Source: Spirulina major PCC 6313 (GTDB lineage Bacteria > Cyanobacteriota > Cyanobacteriia > Cyanobacteriales > Spirulinaceae). Taken from it: a DNA stretch of 64,000 nucleotides. Below are positions 16,300 through 25,827 of the stretch, piece by piece (the first letter of the stretch is position 1; the number at the start of each line of letters is the position of its first letter). The position numbers and the translations under genes were made by a program. The stretch spans positions 3,996,771-4,060,770 of the forward strand of contig NZ_KV878783.1 of the NCBI RefSeq assembly GCF_001890765.1. Reading direction: 5' to 3'. The notes beneath the pieces are model-generated. The model worked only from the letters and a program-made list of their open reading frames with translations, had not been told where the DNA came from and did not search any database.

Positions 16300-16653
16300 A
16301 TGCCTTTTATTAAAGTCCAAACATCCCTGGCCAAACCCGAAACCGCCCAAGTCGAAGGCCTGTTAAAAACCCTCTCCGGCAAACTCGCCAAACATTTAGG
16401 TAAGTCGGAATCCTACGTGATGACCGCCTTTGAAGCCGATATTCCCATGACCTTCAGCGGCACAGTAGAACCGACCTGTTATCTCGAAGTAAAAAGTGTC
16501 GGCTCCATGAGTTCCGGTCAAACCGCTGCCATGAGCCAAGACTTTTGTGCTGAAATTGCCAGCACCCTCGGCATTGATCAAACTCGAATTTATATCGAAT
16601 TTGCCGATGCCAAAGGTGCGATGTGGGGCTGGAACGGTCGCACCTTTGGCTAA
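16300..16653 (+). CDS. MIF/phenylpyruvate tautomerase-like protein
   Basis: 117 residues, the size of MIF superfamily subunits. The start MPFIKVQTS gives Pro-2 as the N-terminal residue after methionine removal, which is the catalytic base. 'TFSGTVEPTCYLEVKSVGSM' and 'RIYIEFADAKGAMWGWNGRTFG' match the later strands of the fold. Family members trimerise and tautomerise phenylpyruvate or similar enols. The cyanobacterial substrate is not known. It is probably cotranscribed with the flavin reductase. Confidence 0.88.
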   Translation: MPFIKVQTSLAKPETAQVEGLLKTLSGKLAKHLGKSESYVMTAFEADIPMTFSGTVEPTCYLEVKSVGSMSSGQTAAMSQDFCAEIASTLGIDQTRIYIEFADAKGAMWGWNGRTFG

Positions 16654-16832
16654 GTTCAGTGGGTTATAGGGGTTTCCATAAACACGAGGGACAAAGATCC
16701 CCCTCAATCTCCCTTAAAAACCACTGCCTATACATGGCGATAACTGTTGAGCCATCCGGCAGTTAATCCCCCTCCACAGAGCAACGATCTAGAAGCTCGC
16801 ACGGCACTCGCACGACAGAGGATTACCGTTAT

Positions 16833-16999
16833 GGTAGTGTCATGACACACGTTAACCGGTGGGGTATGGCGGATTACTGGGTTGTCGTGATGGCGGGAGT
16901 TTAAGCCGCCTAACCCAACCCTACGATACCACATCATTCTGGCTGTGCCGTGACAGCAGGGTGCTGTTAGCGAAGCGTAACGCACCGTCTTGTCTACTA
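16833..16999. mobile_element. CTAG-family inverted-repeat element, reversed copy
   Basis: In reverse complement this matches the interior of the element at 21199-21410: 'ggtgcgttacgcttcgctaa', 'cggcacagcc', 'gtagggttgggttaggcggc', 'tccgccataccccac' and an end in TGTCATGACACTA. The side next to the Uma2 gene reads TAGTAGACAAGAC, and its first TAG is the stop codon of that gene. A fragment of the TATAGCGG family lies just before it (about 16665-16725). Confidence 0.6.
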
Positions 17000-17650
17000 T
17001 GCCGGGTGTGCTGCGTTCCACTGCTTTCTGAGCGATCGCATTGCGCCGATTTCATCCTCTTTCGCGGTGACCAAGAAATCATAGAGCCAGGTTTTTGGGA
17101 TGTCGGGAAACGTTGGGCTTTGTTCGACTTCAATGTAGACGTGCGATCGCAACACATAGATATGCCACACCTGTCCATTAAACCGCCAAAATTCCGGCAC
17201 ACCCAAGGCGGCATAGAATTGATTTTTTTGAATATCTGTGTGGGTAATATCCACCTCAACCACTAAATCCGGCGGCGGATCATTGGCAAAATCCACATTA
17301 CGCCCCTTCACCAAGGGTTGATTTTGGAAATAATAGGCATTGTCGGGTTCAGCCCCCTTTTCGAGATTGGGATAGTTTAACGTTGTTGATCCCATTGTTT
17401 TAATTGGCAATTCCAAAATTTCCACTAAAACTAAAATAAATCGCTCAAGCATACACCGATAAAATTCATGATCTTCTAAGGGCATTGTGATTTCTAAAAT
17501 TCCGTGATCGTAGGTGAGACGCGAGTTCCTCGACTGGGGTAAAAGAGCCAACATTTGGAGGTAGGTGTCCCATGTCATGTGATGAAAAATAACCCGTTGT
17601 TCACCGCTGGGATGAAGAAGGGCTGGGGGTTCTGGGGCAGTGGTTAGCAT
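16997..17650 (-). CDS. Uma2-family (DUF820) PD-(D/E)XK endonuclease-like protein
   Basis: 217 residues. The fold is recognisable from 'MTWDTYLQMLALLPQSRNSRLTYDHGILEITMP', 'EPDNAYYFQN' and 'PPDLVVEVDITHT', the last two carrying the D ... ExD/K nuclease-like residues. Family members are very numerous in cyanobacteria and their biological job is unresolved. The stop codon coincides with the end of a small mobile element, so the final residues ('QWNAAHPA') may not be the original C-terminus. No partner gene is obvious. Confidence 0.85.
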   Translation of the reverse strand: MLTTAPEPPALLHPSGEQRVIFHHMTWDTYLQMLALLPQSRNSRLTYDHGILEITMPLEDHEFYRCMLERFILVLVEILELPIKTMGSTTLNYPNLEKGAEPDNAYYFQNQPLVKGRNVDFANDPPPDLVVEVDITHTDIQKNQFYAALGVPEFWRFNGQVWHIYVLRSHVYIEVEQSPTFPDIPKTWLYDFLVTAKEDEIGAMRSLRKQWNAAHPA

Positions 17651-17690
17651 CAGCGGTTTTCCAAATCAATAGGGTCATGAGGGCGGGATG

Positions 17691-19094
17691 TTAATCCCAA
17701 ATTTTCGCCACGAGATCAGTGAAGGGTTGCCAGTTGTCGTGCTGGGCGATCGCATCCCACACGGATTCGATCACGGGGCGGAGTAAGGTGGTTTTGGGGT
17801 TAGCGGCTTGGAGTTGATCGGCAATGGTGGGCATCTGATCCGGGGCGAATTCATTGAGGGCTTGATGGTAGAGGGTTGCCCAGGGTTCCCACTCGATGCT
17901 GAGGTTAAGATCTTTGAGGATCAGGGTGCGATCGCGCCGCCAATCAGACCGGAATTCCTGGGCGAGGGTGATGAAAAATTCACTATAGCCCGCTTGGGTT
18001 TCGGCCAAGGTGGCGATCGTCGCCTTCAGTAAATCAGTCCCCAATTCTCCCAACAATGCCCCAAATCCTAACCGCTTCAGCATCAGGCTTTGATAGGTTG
18101 TGAAATACTGCTGATCATACTGAGTTAGCCCAGCTTCTAACGCCTCTGTCGCCATCACCAATTTGAGCGGCACTTGCAACATTTCTAAATTGAGCCGACA
18201 GATTCCCGGTTGATTGCCGTAGGCATAGCGGCCACTGTAGTCAAAATAGGCGGCGGTGAAGGTGCGATCGTAGGTGGGAATGAACGCATAGGGGCCATAG
18301 TCGAAGCTTTCCCCCGTGATCGACATATTATCGGTGTTCAGCACGGCATGACAGAACCCCGCCGCCATCCATTGCGCCGCTAAGGTTGCCACCCGCTGCA
18401 CCAATGCTGCGTAAAATTCGGCGTAGCGATCGCCCCCCGTCGGATCAATGTCCGGATAATACACCGCGATCACATGGTCAAGGAGAGGCGTGATCAGATC
18501 CGGACGTTGGAGATAATGGAGCCGCTCAAACGTGCCAAACCGGAGGTGCGATCGGTTCATCCGGATCATCACCGACGATCGCGTCGGTGACGGTTCATCT
18601 CCCCGCCAAAGCGGTTCCCCCGTTTCAATCAAACTCAAACAGCGCGATGTCGTCACCCCCAACCGCGCTAACAATTCCGCCGCCAACACTTCCCGCACGC
18701 CCCCCTTCAGGGTCAGCCGTCCATCCGCCGTCCGGGAATAGGGCGTGCGTCCCGATCCCTTCGTGCCAAAGTCGTACAGCACGCCATCCACGCCCCGCAC
18801 CTGACCGTAGAGAAAGCCGCGCCCGTCCCCCAGTTGCGGATTATATTGCCCAAACTGATAGCCGTGGTAACGTAGGGCGAGGAAGGGGCGCACGCCTTGG
18901 AAATGGCCAAAGGCTTCAATAAAGTCATCATCCCCCACCTGGCGCGGATCGAGGCCGAGGGTGGGCAAGAGGCGATCGTTACGGAACCGGAGGATATGCT
19001 CCGGGAAGGTGGCCGCCGGGACGCGATCATAATAGTCATCCCCCAAGTTTTCGAGGGCAGGTTCATAGGTTAAAGTCAGAAAAGCGTTCGCCAT
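17691..19094 (-). CDS. selO: Protein adenylyltransferase SelO (YdiU/UPF0061)
   Basis: 467 residues, normal for this pseudokinase-fold family. Typical blocks are '[27 protein letters not shown]', '[26 protein letters not shown]' and the metal-binding '[26 protein letters not shown]'. SelO transfers AMP from ATP to Ser, Thr or Tyr of target proteins, and in studied bacteria affects redox homeostasis. Bacterial forms often end with a Cys or Sec tail; this one ends 'DLVAKIWD' without it. The gene is divergent from crr7. Confidence 0.93.
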   Translation of the reverse strand: MANAFLTLTYEPALENLGDDYYDRVPAATFPEHILRFRNDRLLPTLGLDPRQVGDDDFIEAFGHFQGVRPFLALRYHGYQFGQYNPQLGDGRGFLYGQVRGVDGVLYDFGTKGSGRTPYSRTADGRLTLKGGVREVLAAELLARLGVTTSRCLSLIETGEPLWRGDEPSPTRSSVMIRMNRSHLRFGTFERLHYLQRPDLITPLLDHVIAVYYPDIDPTGGDRYAEFYAALVQRVATLAAQWMAAGFCHAVLNTDNMSITGESFDYGPYAFIPTYDRTFTAAYFDYSGRYAYGNQPGICRLNLEMLQVPLKLVMATEALEAGLTQYDQQYFTTYQSLMLKRLGFGALLGELGTDLLKATIATLAETQAGYSEFFITLAQEFRSDWRRDRTLILKDLNLSIEWEPWATLYHQALNEFAPDQMPTIADQLQAANPKTTLLRPVIESVWDAIAQHDNWQPFTDLVAKIWD

Positions 19095-19165
19095 CAGTGC
19101 AAAGGGGGTGCAATACCCTTAACATTTTAGAAAGCTTTGCTCAAAAATTGACCGAGGAGAGAATG

Positions 19166-19423
19166 ATGGCGGATTCAATCATGTATCAAGAGGATGCCTA
19201 TGTGGTGCTGGAATCTGGGCAGCCGGAACAGGTAATTTTGACGGCTGAGGAACTCTTGACCAAGCTCGAAGAGGTCTTAGCCACCCTCGATCATGTCCCC
19301 CGCGATCTCCAACGGTTCGCCCCTCGCTCCGCCCAAGCAAAACACTTGATGGAAACCAGTTGCGAAATCGACCTTGGCCCTGGGGACTATTTACAGTGGT
19401 ACGTGGTGCGTTTGGAAAAATAG
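19166..19423 (+). CDS. crr7: Chlororespiratory reduction 7 family protein (Crr7)
   Basis: 85 residues from the second of two adjacent ATGs, which lies 6 nt after GAGGAG (19154-19159). 'ADSIMYQEDAYVVLE', 'LTAEELLTKLEEVL', 'PRDLQRF' and the C-terminal 'CEIDLGPGDYLQWYVVRLEK' match the small Crr7 family. In plants CRR7 is needed for the chloroplast NDH complex; cyanobacterial relatives are conserved and thought to serve NDH-1. The gene therefore supports an oxygenic phototroph. Confidence 0.85.
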   Translation: MADSIMYQEDAYVVLESGQPEQVILTAEELLTKLEEVLATLDHVPRDLQRFAPRSAQAKHLMETSCEIDLGPGDYLQWYVVRLEK

Positions 19424-19443
19424 CGACGGTGCGATCGCCCCCC

Positions 19444-20808
19444 TTAAAAGGGCAGCAACACTTCAAACTCAGTCCCCTCATTCACCTGAGACCGGAGTTT
19501 TAATTCACCCTGGTGTTTTTTCACCACAATTTGATAGCTAATCGCCAGCCCCAGCCCCGTCCCTTTGCCTACAGGCTTCGTTGTAAAGAAATTATCAAAA
19601 ATTTTCTGTTGGTTTTTGGGCGGAATGCCTAAACCATTATCAATAATTTTAATACTTATTCCTTGGCCCTTTTGATATTGTTCTAAATAGCGGGTTTCAA
19701 TCCGAATTGTGGGTATCCAATGGGGGTCATCATTTTGAGCTTTGCGCTCCATCAACGTATCGATCGCATTCGCCAATAAATTCATAAAAACCTGACTAAT
19801 CTGCCCAGAATAGCAAGCCACTTCCGGCAGGTATTCATAGTCTTTTTCAACAGTAATGCTATTCTTTAGTTGATTTTCTAAGATTAGTAGCGTACCCTCT
19901 AAACAATCGTGGAGGTTAATTAGTTGTTGTTTTTGATCATCAATGCGCGAGAAATTTCGCAAGCTCGTCACGATTTGAATCAATCGCTCCGAACTGAGTT
20001 GAATACTTTTAATGATTTTGGGGGTATCTTCGATGATGAAATCATATTCAATTTCGTCCTTGATTTCCGCTAGCTCATCGTGATCAGAGGCCGGGATTTT
20101 CGTTTCAAGAGTTTGGATCAGTTCAGTCAAATGATTGTAATAGTCAGCGAGGAATTGAATATTTCCATGAACGGAATTGACGGGGTTTTTAATTTCATGG
20201 GCGACCCCTGCCACCATGCGCCCCAAACTGACCATTTTTTCCGTTTGCATCCGTTCGGCGTAGCTGGTTTCATCGAGGAGTTGGCTCGTCAGTTGGTGGA
20301 TGCGGGATTGAGCGAGCAGGAGTTGATGGACATCGACTAAATAGTGGATTTGATGGTCTTCGGAGTAAACAAGAATGGGTTCGTAGAGAAATTCCGGCGA
20401 TCGCTCCAAGGAACACCGCGCTGCTTCAACAATCAAGGTGGTTTCGGGGAAAATCTCCAGTTTACCTTTAGTAAAATGATGCAGCGATCGCACCGGACGT
20501 TTTAAAAACAATTCCAAGGCATAGGGGCGACTCATGCGCTCTAAAAAGCGACGGCGCGAGATCATCCCGAAAAGCTGGCCAGACTCCAATAAAATCACAC
20601 CGGGTGATAGGGGATTTTGTTCAAAGACTCGTGCCACATCAATCACTAACTGATCCGCCTCAATTTGGGCGGTGTGACGAGACAGTGCTTGTAGGGTTGT
20701 ATCGAGGGCGAGGGGGCGATCGTTCATCCATGCTAATGGTGATAGGGGGCGATCGGGTTTAGCCGCTAAAGTGTGATTCACAGCAAAATGAGCAGAAGTT
20801 TGAAGCAT
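19444..20808 (-). CDS. Two-component sensor histidine kinase with N-terminal CBS-like region
   Basis: 454 residues without membrane helices. Residues about 40-180 look like paired CBS-type modules ('VARVFEQNPLSPGVILLESGQLFGMISRRRFLERM', later 'EPILVYSEDHQIHYLVDVHQLL'). The dimerisation and phosphoacceptor helix follows with 'GVAHEIKNPVNSVHGN', then the ATPase domain: 'NLLANAIDT' (N box), 'IIDNGLGIPP' (G1) and '[15 protein letters not shown]' (G2). It is a cytoplasmic kinase, probably sensing a nucleotide or similar ligand. No response regulator gene is adjacent. Its kinase core closely resembles that of the membrane kinase at 47394. Confidence 0.88.
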   Translation of the reverse strand: MLQTSAHFAVNHTLAAKPDRPLSPLAWMNDRPLALDTTLQALSRHTAQIEADQLVIDVARVFEQNPLSPGVILLESGQLFGMISRRRFLERMSRPYALELFLKRPVRSLHHFTKGKLEIFPETTLIVEAARCSLERSPEFLYEPILVYSEDHQIHYLVDVHQLLLAQSRIHQLTSQLLDETSYAERMQTEKMVSLGRMVAGVAHEIKNPVNSVHGNIQFLADYYNHLTELIQTLETKIPASDHDELAEIKDEIEYDFIIEDTPKIIKSIQLSSERLIQIVTSLRNFSRIDDQKQQLINLHDCLEGTLLILENQLKNSITVEKDYEYLPEVACYSGQISQVFMNLLANAIDTLMERKAQNDDPHWIPTIRIETRYLEQYQKGQGISIKIIDNGLGIPPKNQQKIFDNFFTTKPVGKGTGLGLAISYQIVVKKHQGELKLRSQVNEGTEFEVLLPF

Positions 20809-21198
20809 GGGGGTAACGGGGTGAGCGTCATTATTCCTACTGTATCCTGCTCCTTTAAGTTCTGTCAGATTTTATACTCAAATTTCATTATTTTTTGAAA
20901 TTTTGACCATCTTTTAATCTACTCTTAACGCTTTCTTGAAACGACATTAATCTTCACTGATAATGTGCTTGATATTAGCAAAAAAGAGCTTATTTCAATT
21001 CATAATATAACCCTGATTTGACCTGTATTTTCTCTCTAGAAAAGGAATTTGATCAGGGTTTAATCAGAGGATGCAAGGTGGTAAGGATGGTGAGCGATCG
21101 CTCACAGCCCAGCCAAAAACCAAGGACAAGGGGGTCAATCCGCCTTGTCCTCAGCCCCTGATCTGGGGGGATAGTCACCAATCGGCCCCAATCGGGAG
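20809..21198. other. Intergenic region, no gene seen
   Basis: About 390 bp upstream of the kinase gene, A+T-rich near 20870-21060. An inverted repeat AGGACAAGG ... CCTTGTCCT at 21122-21150 could form a hairpin; it lacks a T-run on the plus strand. I see no conserved coding frame. Confidence 0.4.
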
Positions 21199-21410
21199 CT
21201 AGTACAGAGTCAAGACTTAAGATTCAGATCGGATTGAATATCCAAAGCTCAATGTGACGGTGCATTACGCTTCGCTCACAGCACCCCACTGTAACGGCAC
21301 AGCTAAAATAGTGCTTTATCGTAGGGTGGGTTAGGTGACTTCAACTTCCGCTATCACTACAATCCGGCAATCCGCCGTAACCCACTGATCAACCTGTGTC
21401 GTGACACTAG
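21199..21410. mobile_element. CTAG-family inverted-repeat element abutting the GT2-TPR gene
   Basis: 212 bp, bounded by CTAG at both ends. The left end CTAGTACAGAGTCAAGACTT matches copies at 882 and 31970; the right end, reversed, reads CTAGTGTCACGACACAGG and matches ends near 16833 and 35383. The right CTAG contains the TAG stop of the neighbouring minus-strand gene. Confidence 0.65.
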
Positions 21411-22624
21411 GATTCGATTTGTACGGAAAATTTCGGGGCTTGGAAGCCCATGTCGTGGAGTTGGTTGCGGAGTTTGTCGGCTTCGAGGAGGTTTTGGGTG
21501 TCGAGGATGGCGATCGCTTTCCCGAAATACTCCAACCCTTCTTCAATTTTGCCGCATTTAAACCACACCACCCCTAGGTTTTGATAGGCCGGTGCATAGT
21601 CCGCTTGGAGTTCGATCGCTTTTTCGTAGGCCTTAATCGCGTCGTTGTAGTTCCCCAAGGCCTTAAACACAAGCCCCAAATTGTAATAGGCCAGCATACA
21701 ACTGGGGTCAATTTGAATTGCTGCACCGAGGGGCCGTTGTGCCATTTCATATTCCCCGGCGATGTGGAGTAATGACCCAAAATTAATCAACGCACCGAGT
21801 TTTAAAAGCGGAAAAATGTTTTGGGAAATGGCGGCTTGGTAGTGAATGACGGCTTGGTCGGTGTTATTTCTGCGGGCGTAGGCGTTGGCGAGGTGGTAGT
21901 GCAGTTCGTAGGCGACGGGGGGGTCTAAATTGGGCGTTTTTAAGCCTCGTTCGAGGAGTTCACGGCCCGGTTTATGTTGGCCGCTGGTGGTGTAGAGTGC
22001 GCCTAATTTACTGCATACATAGGGGTCGTCGGGATGGTCAGCAAGATAGGTTTCCATCGCTTTTTGGGCGCGGGCTTTTTTGTCTTTTTTGCTAATGGAG
22101 GCTTGGGTGTAGCCGGTGTGAGCGATCGCAACGGTTTGCAAGGTGGCAAAATTCCACTGGGGTTCCGCTGCGAGCAGGGCCATTACACTGTCGTCAATCA
22201 GGGCGTGGTAGGGGCGGGAAAATTCGATTTTGGGGTGACGGCGGAACAGGCGCGAGGTGAGGGAATAGGGGGATTGCACGGCTCCGAGTTCTTCACGAAT
22301 CAGGCTCACCACCAAGAGGGAATCATCCACCATGGCGGTGCGAATATGCGGCCCGGCTTCTTCGGTGAGTTCTTCATCAGCATCGAGAACGAGCACCCAA
22401 TCCCCGGTGACGTGCTTGAGAGCTTCGTTGCGAGCGGCGGCGAAATCATTATTCCAGGGAAATTCTGCCACTGTGGCCCCGTAGTCTTTGGCGATCGCAA
22501 TGGTGCGATCGCTCGATCCCGTATCCAGAATCACGATCTCGTCTACCACATCTTTGGCACTGTCTAAACAGTGGGGCAAGGACTGCTCTTCATCCTTAAC
22601 GATCATGCAAAGGCTTAGTTTCAT
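21407..22624 (-). CDS. Family 2 glycosyltransferase with TPR domain
   Basis: 405 residues. The N-terminal GT-A domain shows 'LSLCMIVKDEEQSLPHCLDSAKDVVDEIVILDTGSSDRT' and the nucleotide-sugar metal motif 'VLVLDADEEL'. From about residue 190 on there are TPR repeats ('AYYNLGLVFKALGNYNDAIKAYEKAIELQ', 'AYQNLGVVWFKCGKIEEGLEYFGKAI') that would hold a protein or glycan partner. Members of this class add sugars to proteins, lipids or cell-surface polymers. The TAG stop falls inside the CTAG end of a mobile element, so a few C-terminal residues may have changed. Confidence 0.88.
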   Translation of the reverse strand: MKLSLCMIVKDEEQSLPHCLDSAKDVVDEIVILDTGSSDRTIAIAKDYGATVAEFPWNNDFAAARNEALKHVTGDWVLVLDADEELTEEAGPHIRTAMVDDSLLVVSLIREELGAVQSPYSLTSRLFRRHPKIEFSRPYHALIDDSVMALLAAEPQWNFATLQTVAIAHTGYTQASISKKDKKARAQKAMETYLADHPDDPYVCSKLGALYTTSGQHKPGRELLERGLKTPNLDPPVAYELHYHLANAYARRNNTDQAVIHYQAAISQNIFPLLKLGALINFGSLLHIAGEYEMAQRPLGAAIQIDPSCMLAYYNLGLVFKALGNYNDAIKAYEKAIELQADYAPAYQNLGVVWFKCGKIEEGLEYFGKAIAILDTQNLLEADKLRNQLHDMGFQAPKFSVQIES

Positions 22625-22664
22625 GGGGGATCACTCGCGGTAGGCCGTTGGTTATTTTAATGTA

Positions 22665-23906
22665 TTACAGCACCGCCACCACATGATCCGCAATCCGGGC
22701 GGCTGCGCCACTCGTGCCCATGCGATTGCGGCCATTTTCTGCGATGATTTGCAGGGTGTCGGCGTTATTGAGCAGGCTGTGGCAAATTTTCGGCACGTCC
22801 TGCGGGCGCTGAACGAGGGTGACGGATACGCCGAGGAGTCGGGTTTGGGCTTCGGCAAATTGGGGGGTGAATTGAGGCCCAGCACCGGGGAGGGCGATCG
22901 CCGGTTTACCGAGGCCGACGAATTGCTCCGTGGCTGTGCCGGCCATGGCGAAGGCCAGATCCGCCGCGTTGAGACAGGGCGCATAGGCCTGTTGCGTGAG
23001 GATGATTTGGTGGCGATCGCGATCGAGTTTCCAGGCTTGGGCATCGGGGGCGGTGATCGGGGCGGTGTCGGGTAGCGGGGTCGATCGCCACCCCTGATTG
23101 TTCAACGCGGCCTGAAAGGGGGCAGGGTCTAAACCGGGGGCGATCGCCCCTAAAAAGAGCAGGGGCCGTTGGGGGCGATCGCGGCAGAGAGCTTGGGCGG
23201 CAGCGAGTAAGATCTGCCAATTGCGTTCAGCTTCGGGCGATCGCGATCCGGTTAACAGCAGCACCGTTAAGGGCCGTTGGTCTTCCTGTTCCGGGCGATC
23301 GTAGCGGGGAACCGCTAACCCATCCATCATCGGATTGCCCAGGTCATGGGCAGGGATTTTAAACTGCTTGAGCACGGCGGTGGTGAGGGAATCGCGAGGA
23401 TACACCGCCCGACAGCGCGATCGCGACAACAGCCACCGTTCCCACGGCAAATACACCGACCCCGACCAAGCCTCAGAGCGTCGCTGCTTCAACAGTCGGC
23501 CACCATCATCGCGAATGTAATATTCGGATTTCGCCGTTCCCACAAAGCCATAATTGCCCCCACTCCACCAGGCCATCGCCAGGGGCACAATGTCCCCCAC
23601 CGCCAAGACCGTCCCGCCACTGTTGCCCCATCGTTTCACCGTCTGCAACTGCGCCCAGGTTAACCCCAGCAAGCCGCCGCGCACATCTTGCCACAGTTGC
23701 CGCCCATCCATATAAATAAAGCCACCGGAGGGCATCGCTTTGACGGGGCCAATGATGGGAATATCCGCTTGAACGTAGGTGCGGCCTGCTCCGACGAGGG
23801 GAAGTGCGGCCAGTTCAGGCGCATCGGGGTGTTGACGCAGCGCATCAAGAATACGAACTGCGATCGCATCTTCACCATGGCCATTACTCAAGCAGAGGAG
23901 TTTCAT
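22665..23906 (-). CDS. Lipid-A-disaccharide synthase-related protein (LpxB-like, GT-B)
   Basis: 413 residues from the ATG at 23906; an upstream in-frame start would add seven. 'LCLSNGHGEDAIAVRIL' opens the first Rossmann domain, and 'LDPAPFQAAL' with 'DLAFAMAGTATEQFVGLGKPAIALPGAGPQFTPQFAEAQ' forms the UDP-sugar and acceptor pocket of the second. This matches a cyanobacterial family related to, but distinct from, true LpxB. It probably acts on a glycolipid or secondary carotenoid/hopanoid glycoside; the substrate is unknown. It runs in the same direction as the GT2-TPR gene 41 nt downstream. Confidence 0.82.
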   Translation of the reverse strand: MKLLCLSNGHGEDAIAVRILDALRQHPDAPELAALPLVGAGRTYVQADIPIIGPVKAMPSGGFIYMDGRQLWQDVRGGLLGLTWAQLQTVKRWGNSGGTVLAVGDIVPLAMAWWSGGNYGFVGTAKSEYYIRDDGGRLLKQRRSEAWSGSVYLPWERWLLSRSRCRAVYPRDSLTTAVLKQFKIPAHDLGNPMMDGLAVPRYDRPEQEDQRPLTVLLLTGSRSPEAERNWQILLAAAQALCRDRPQRPLLFLGAIAPGLDPAPFQAALNNQGWRSTPLPDTAPITAPDAQAWKLDRDRHQIILTQQAYAPCLNAADLAFAMAGTATEQFVGLGKPAIALPGAGPQFTPQFAEAQTRLLGVSVTLVQRPQDVPKICHSLLNNADTLQIIAENGRNRMGTSGAAARIADHVVAVL

Positions 23907-24028
23907 GTCGGATCTCGGCAGATTCACAGACTCTTATTATTAACTGAGATGCGGCGCGATCGAACGGATCGCCACCAAAAACCCCCTGTTTATCCAGAGT
24001 TTTATCCAGAGTTCCTCTGTCATTTGGC

Positions 24029-25432
24029 TTAGGGTTCTAAGCCCATCACCTGACGATAGTGGGCTTCGAGTTGAGGGCGATGCTGGGAGGTACGCTGTTG
24101 AATCCATTCACTGTGGGTAAACAGATCTTGGCGTAATTGCGCCACATCAACGCGGGTTAATTTTCCCTCGGCGATCACCGGCTGACCCCGCACCCACGCA
24201 TAATTCACCACTTGGGTCGGTCGCCCCATCACCAACAGACCGACGGGATCGGTTTTCGGCAAGAGCGAGAGATTGGTTAAATCGTAGAGGACGAGATCCG
24301 CCTGTTTGCCGACGGTGAGAGAGCCGAAGCGATCGCTCATTTTCAGCCCCTTCGCCCCGCCCAGGGCTGCGATTTGCACCGCTTCGCGGGGGGTGATCCA
24401 ATGGCGATAATCCAAATCGGTGGTGTTATGGATCAGCGTGCCAATTTTGATCGCTTCGAGGACATCTTGACTGTCATTGCTGGCCGTGCCGTCGCAGCCG
24501 ATCGCCACATTCACCCCCCGCTGGCGATATTTCAAAATCGGCGCGATACCGCTACCGAGACGGAGGTTACTGAGGGGATTATGTACCGCTGTTGTCCCCG
24601 TGGCGGCCATGATCTCAATGTCGCGATCGCTCAACCAAATGCAATGGGCGAGGGAGGTGCGATCGCCCAAATACCCCAGTTTTTCCAGATGCTCCACCGC
24701 CGAACAACCATATTTTTCCTGGGCGAGCATCTGCTGGGCCTTGGTTTCGAGGAGATGGGCATGGCGGCGCAGATCGTAGCGATCGCTCAATTCAATGCAG
24801 CCTTTGAAGAGTGCATCGGAACACAATTGCGTCCCCGTGGGAGCCACCATGATCGAAATCCCCTCCTCGGGCCGATGGAACCGCTCCACCGCTGTGGCCA
24901 TCATGTCTAAAATTTCCGCCGTGGTGCGGTGAAAACTGCCGTACTCCTGAGCCTCATCCCCCTGGGGAATTGCCGCCGCGATCACTTCATCCTGAATCAA
25001 CGGGCCAATAAATGCCCGAATCCCCGCATCACGGTAGCCGCGCACGGTGGCTTCAATCGTCTCCAACTCCCGCCCCGGAATCAACACCAAATGATCCACT
25101 ACGCAGGTTCCCCCCGTTTGCAGGGTTTCCACCGCTGTGCCGATGGCGCTGAGGTAAACCTGTTCCGGGTTGATCGGCGAAAATTCGTGGAGTTCGGCGA
25201 TCCAAAGTTCGAGGGGATAAGGGGCGATCGCGCCCCGTTGCCACAGTTCCGAAGAATGGGTGTGAGCGTTAACGAAACCCGGTAAAACCAGGTGATTGGA
25301 CCCATCAATGACCGTGCCTTGGGGGTCGAGGTGGGGGGCAATGGCTGCGATGGTTTCACCCTCTAGATAAAGATCAAGGGTTTCATACCCATCGGATGTC
25401 GGACTGAGGACGTGCTGGATCGTAAAACTCAC
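24029..25432 (-). CDS. Metal-dependent amidohydrolase (TrzA/ATZ or guanine-deaminase-like)
   Basis: 467 residues with a GTG start at 25432. The TIM-barrel amidohydrolase ligands are visible: 'NAHTHSSELW' (two His), 'RRHAHLLETK' (His and Glu), 'LAHCIWLSD' (His) and 'IGCDGTASNDSQD' (catalytic Asp). The subtype resembles chlorohydrolases and aminohydrolases that deaminate nucleosides or triazines; the natural substrate could be a purine derivative or S-adenosylhomocysteine. The start codon and its GAAGG leader lie inside a perfect 92-bp tandem duplication, so its 5' region exists twice. Confidence 0.85.
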   Translation of the reverse strand: MSFTIQHVLSPTSDGYETLDLYLEGETIAAIAPHLDPQGTVIDGSNHLVLPGFVNAHTHSSELWQRGAIAPYPLELWIAELHEFSPINPEQVYLSAIGTAVETLQTGGTCVVDHLVLIPGRELETIEATVRGYRDAGIRAFIGPLIQDEVIAAAIPQGDEAQEYGSFHRTTAEILDMMATAVERFHRPEEGISIMVAPTGTQLCSDALFKGCIELSDRYDLRRHAHLLETKAQQMLAQEKYGCSAVEHLEKLGYLGDRTSLAHCIWLSDRDIEIMAATGTTAVHNPLSNLRLGSGIAPILKYRQRGVNVAIGCDGTASNDSQDVLEAIKIGTLIHNTTDLDYRHWITPREAVQIAALGGAKGLKMSDRFGSLTVGKQADLVLYDLTNLSLLPKTDPVGLLVMGRPTQVVNYAWVRGQPVIAEGKLTRVDVAQLRQDLFTHSEWIQQRTSQHRPQLEAHYRQVMGLEP

Positions 25433-25611
25433 GCGCTTAAAACCTTCGGTATTGTGTGTATAAATCCTAACAAGCTCACCCCGAATTTGATCCCCCGGAT
25501 CAGGGCAACGAGCTAGAAGCTCACGCGCTTAAAACCTTCGGTATTGTGTGTATAAATCCTAACAAGCTCACCCCGAATTTGATCCCCCGGATCAGGGCAA
25601 CGAGCTAGAAG
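25428..25611. repeat. Perfect tandem duplication, 2 x 92 bp
   Basis: 25428-25519 and 25520-25611 are identical, starting CTCACGCGCTTAAAACC. The first copy includes the GTG start of the amidohydrolase; the second repeats the start-like GTG and the GAAGG upstream. Both end in the 'gagctagaag' arm of the hairpin repeat that follows. Confidence 0.95.
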
Positions 25612-25663
25612 CTCGTACTACAGAGGATGACAGCAAGGGTAGTGTGAGCCTCTGGCTCACTCA
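25598..25663. repeat. Hairpin repeat of the GAGCTAGAAGCTC family
   Basis: The left arm 'cgagctagaagctcgtactac' pairs imperfectly with the right arm 'gtagtgtgagcctctggctc'. The same hairpin forms the core of the tandem array at 41610-42414 and appears in part at about 45047-45062. Confidence 0.7.
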
Positions 25664-25803
25664 TGCCAGATCCAGCCTCGCATGGCTCACTCATGCCAGA
25701 TCCAGCCTCGCATGGCTCACTCATGCCAGATCCAGCCTCGCATGGCTCACTCATGCCAGATCCAGCCTCGCATGGCTCACTCATGCCAGATCTAGCCTCG
25801 CAA
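25654..25803. repeat. Tandem array, 5 x 30 bp
   Basis: Five head-to-tail units beginning GGCTCACTCATGCCAGATCC, identical except for one C-to-T change and a final base in the last unit. The unit starts with the last arm of the preceding hairpin. Since 30 is a multiple of three, both strands stay open and give artificial decapeptide repeats; it is not a gene. Confidence 0.95.
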
Positions 25804-25827
25804 CTTGGGTGATGGATAAGACATCTT

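Noticed and set aside
25654-25803. Possible CRISPR array
   Set aside because: The units are head-to-tail without spacers and no cas gene is near.
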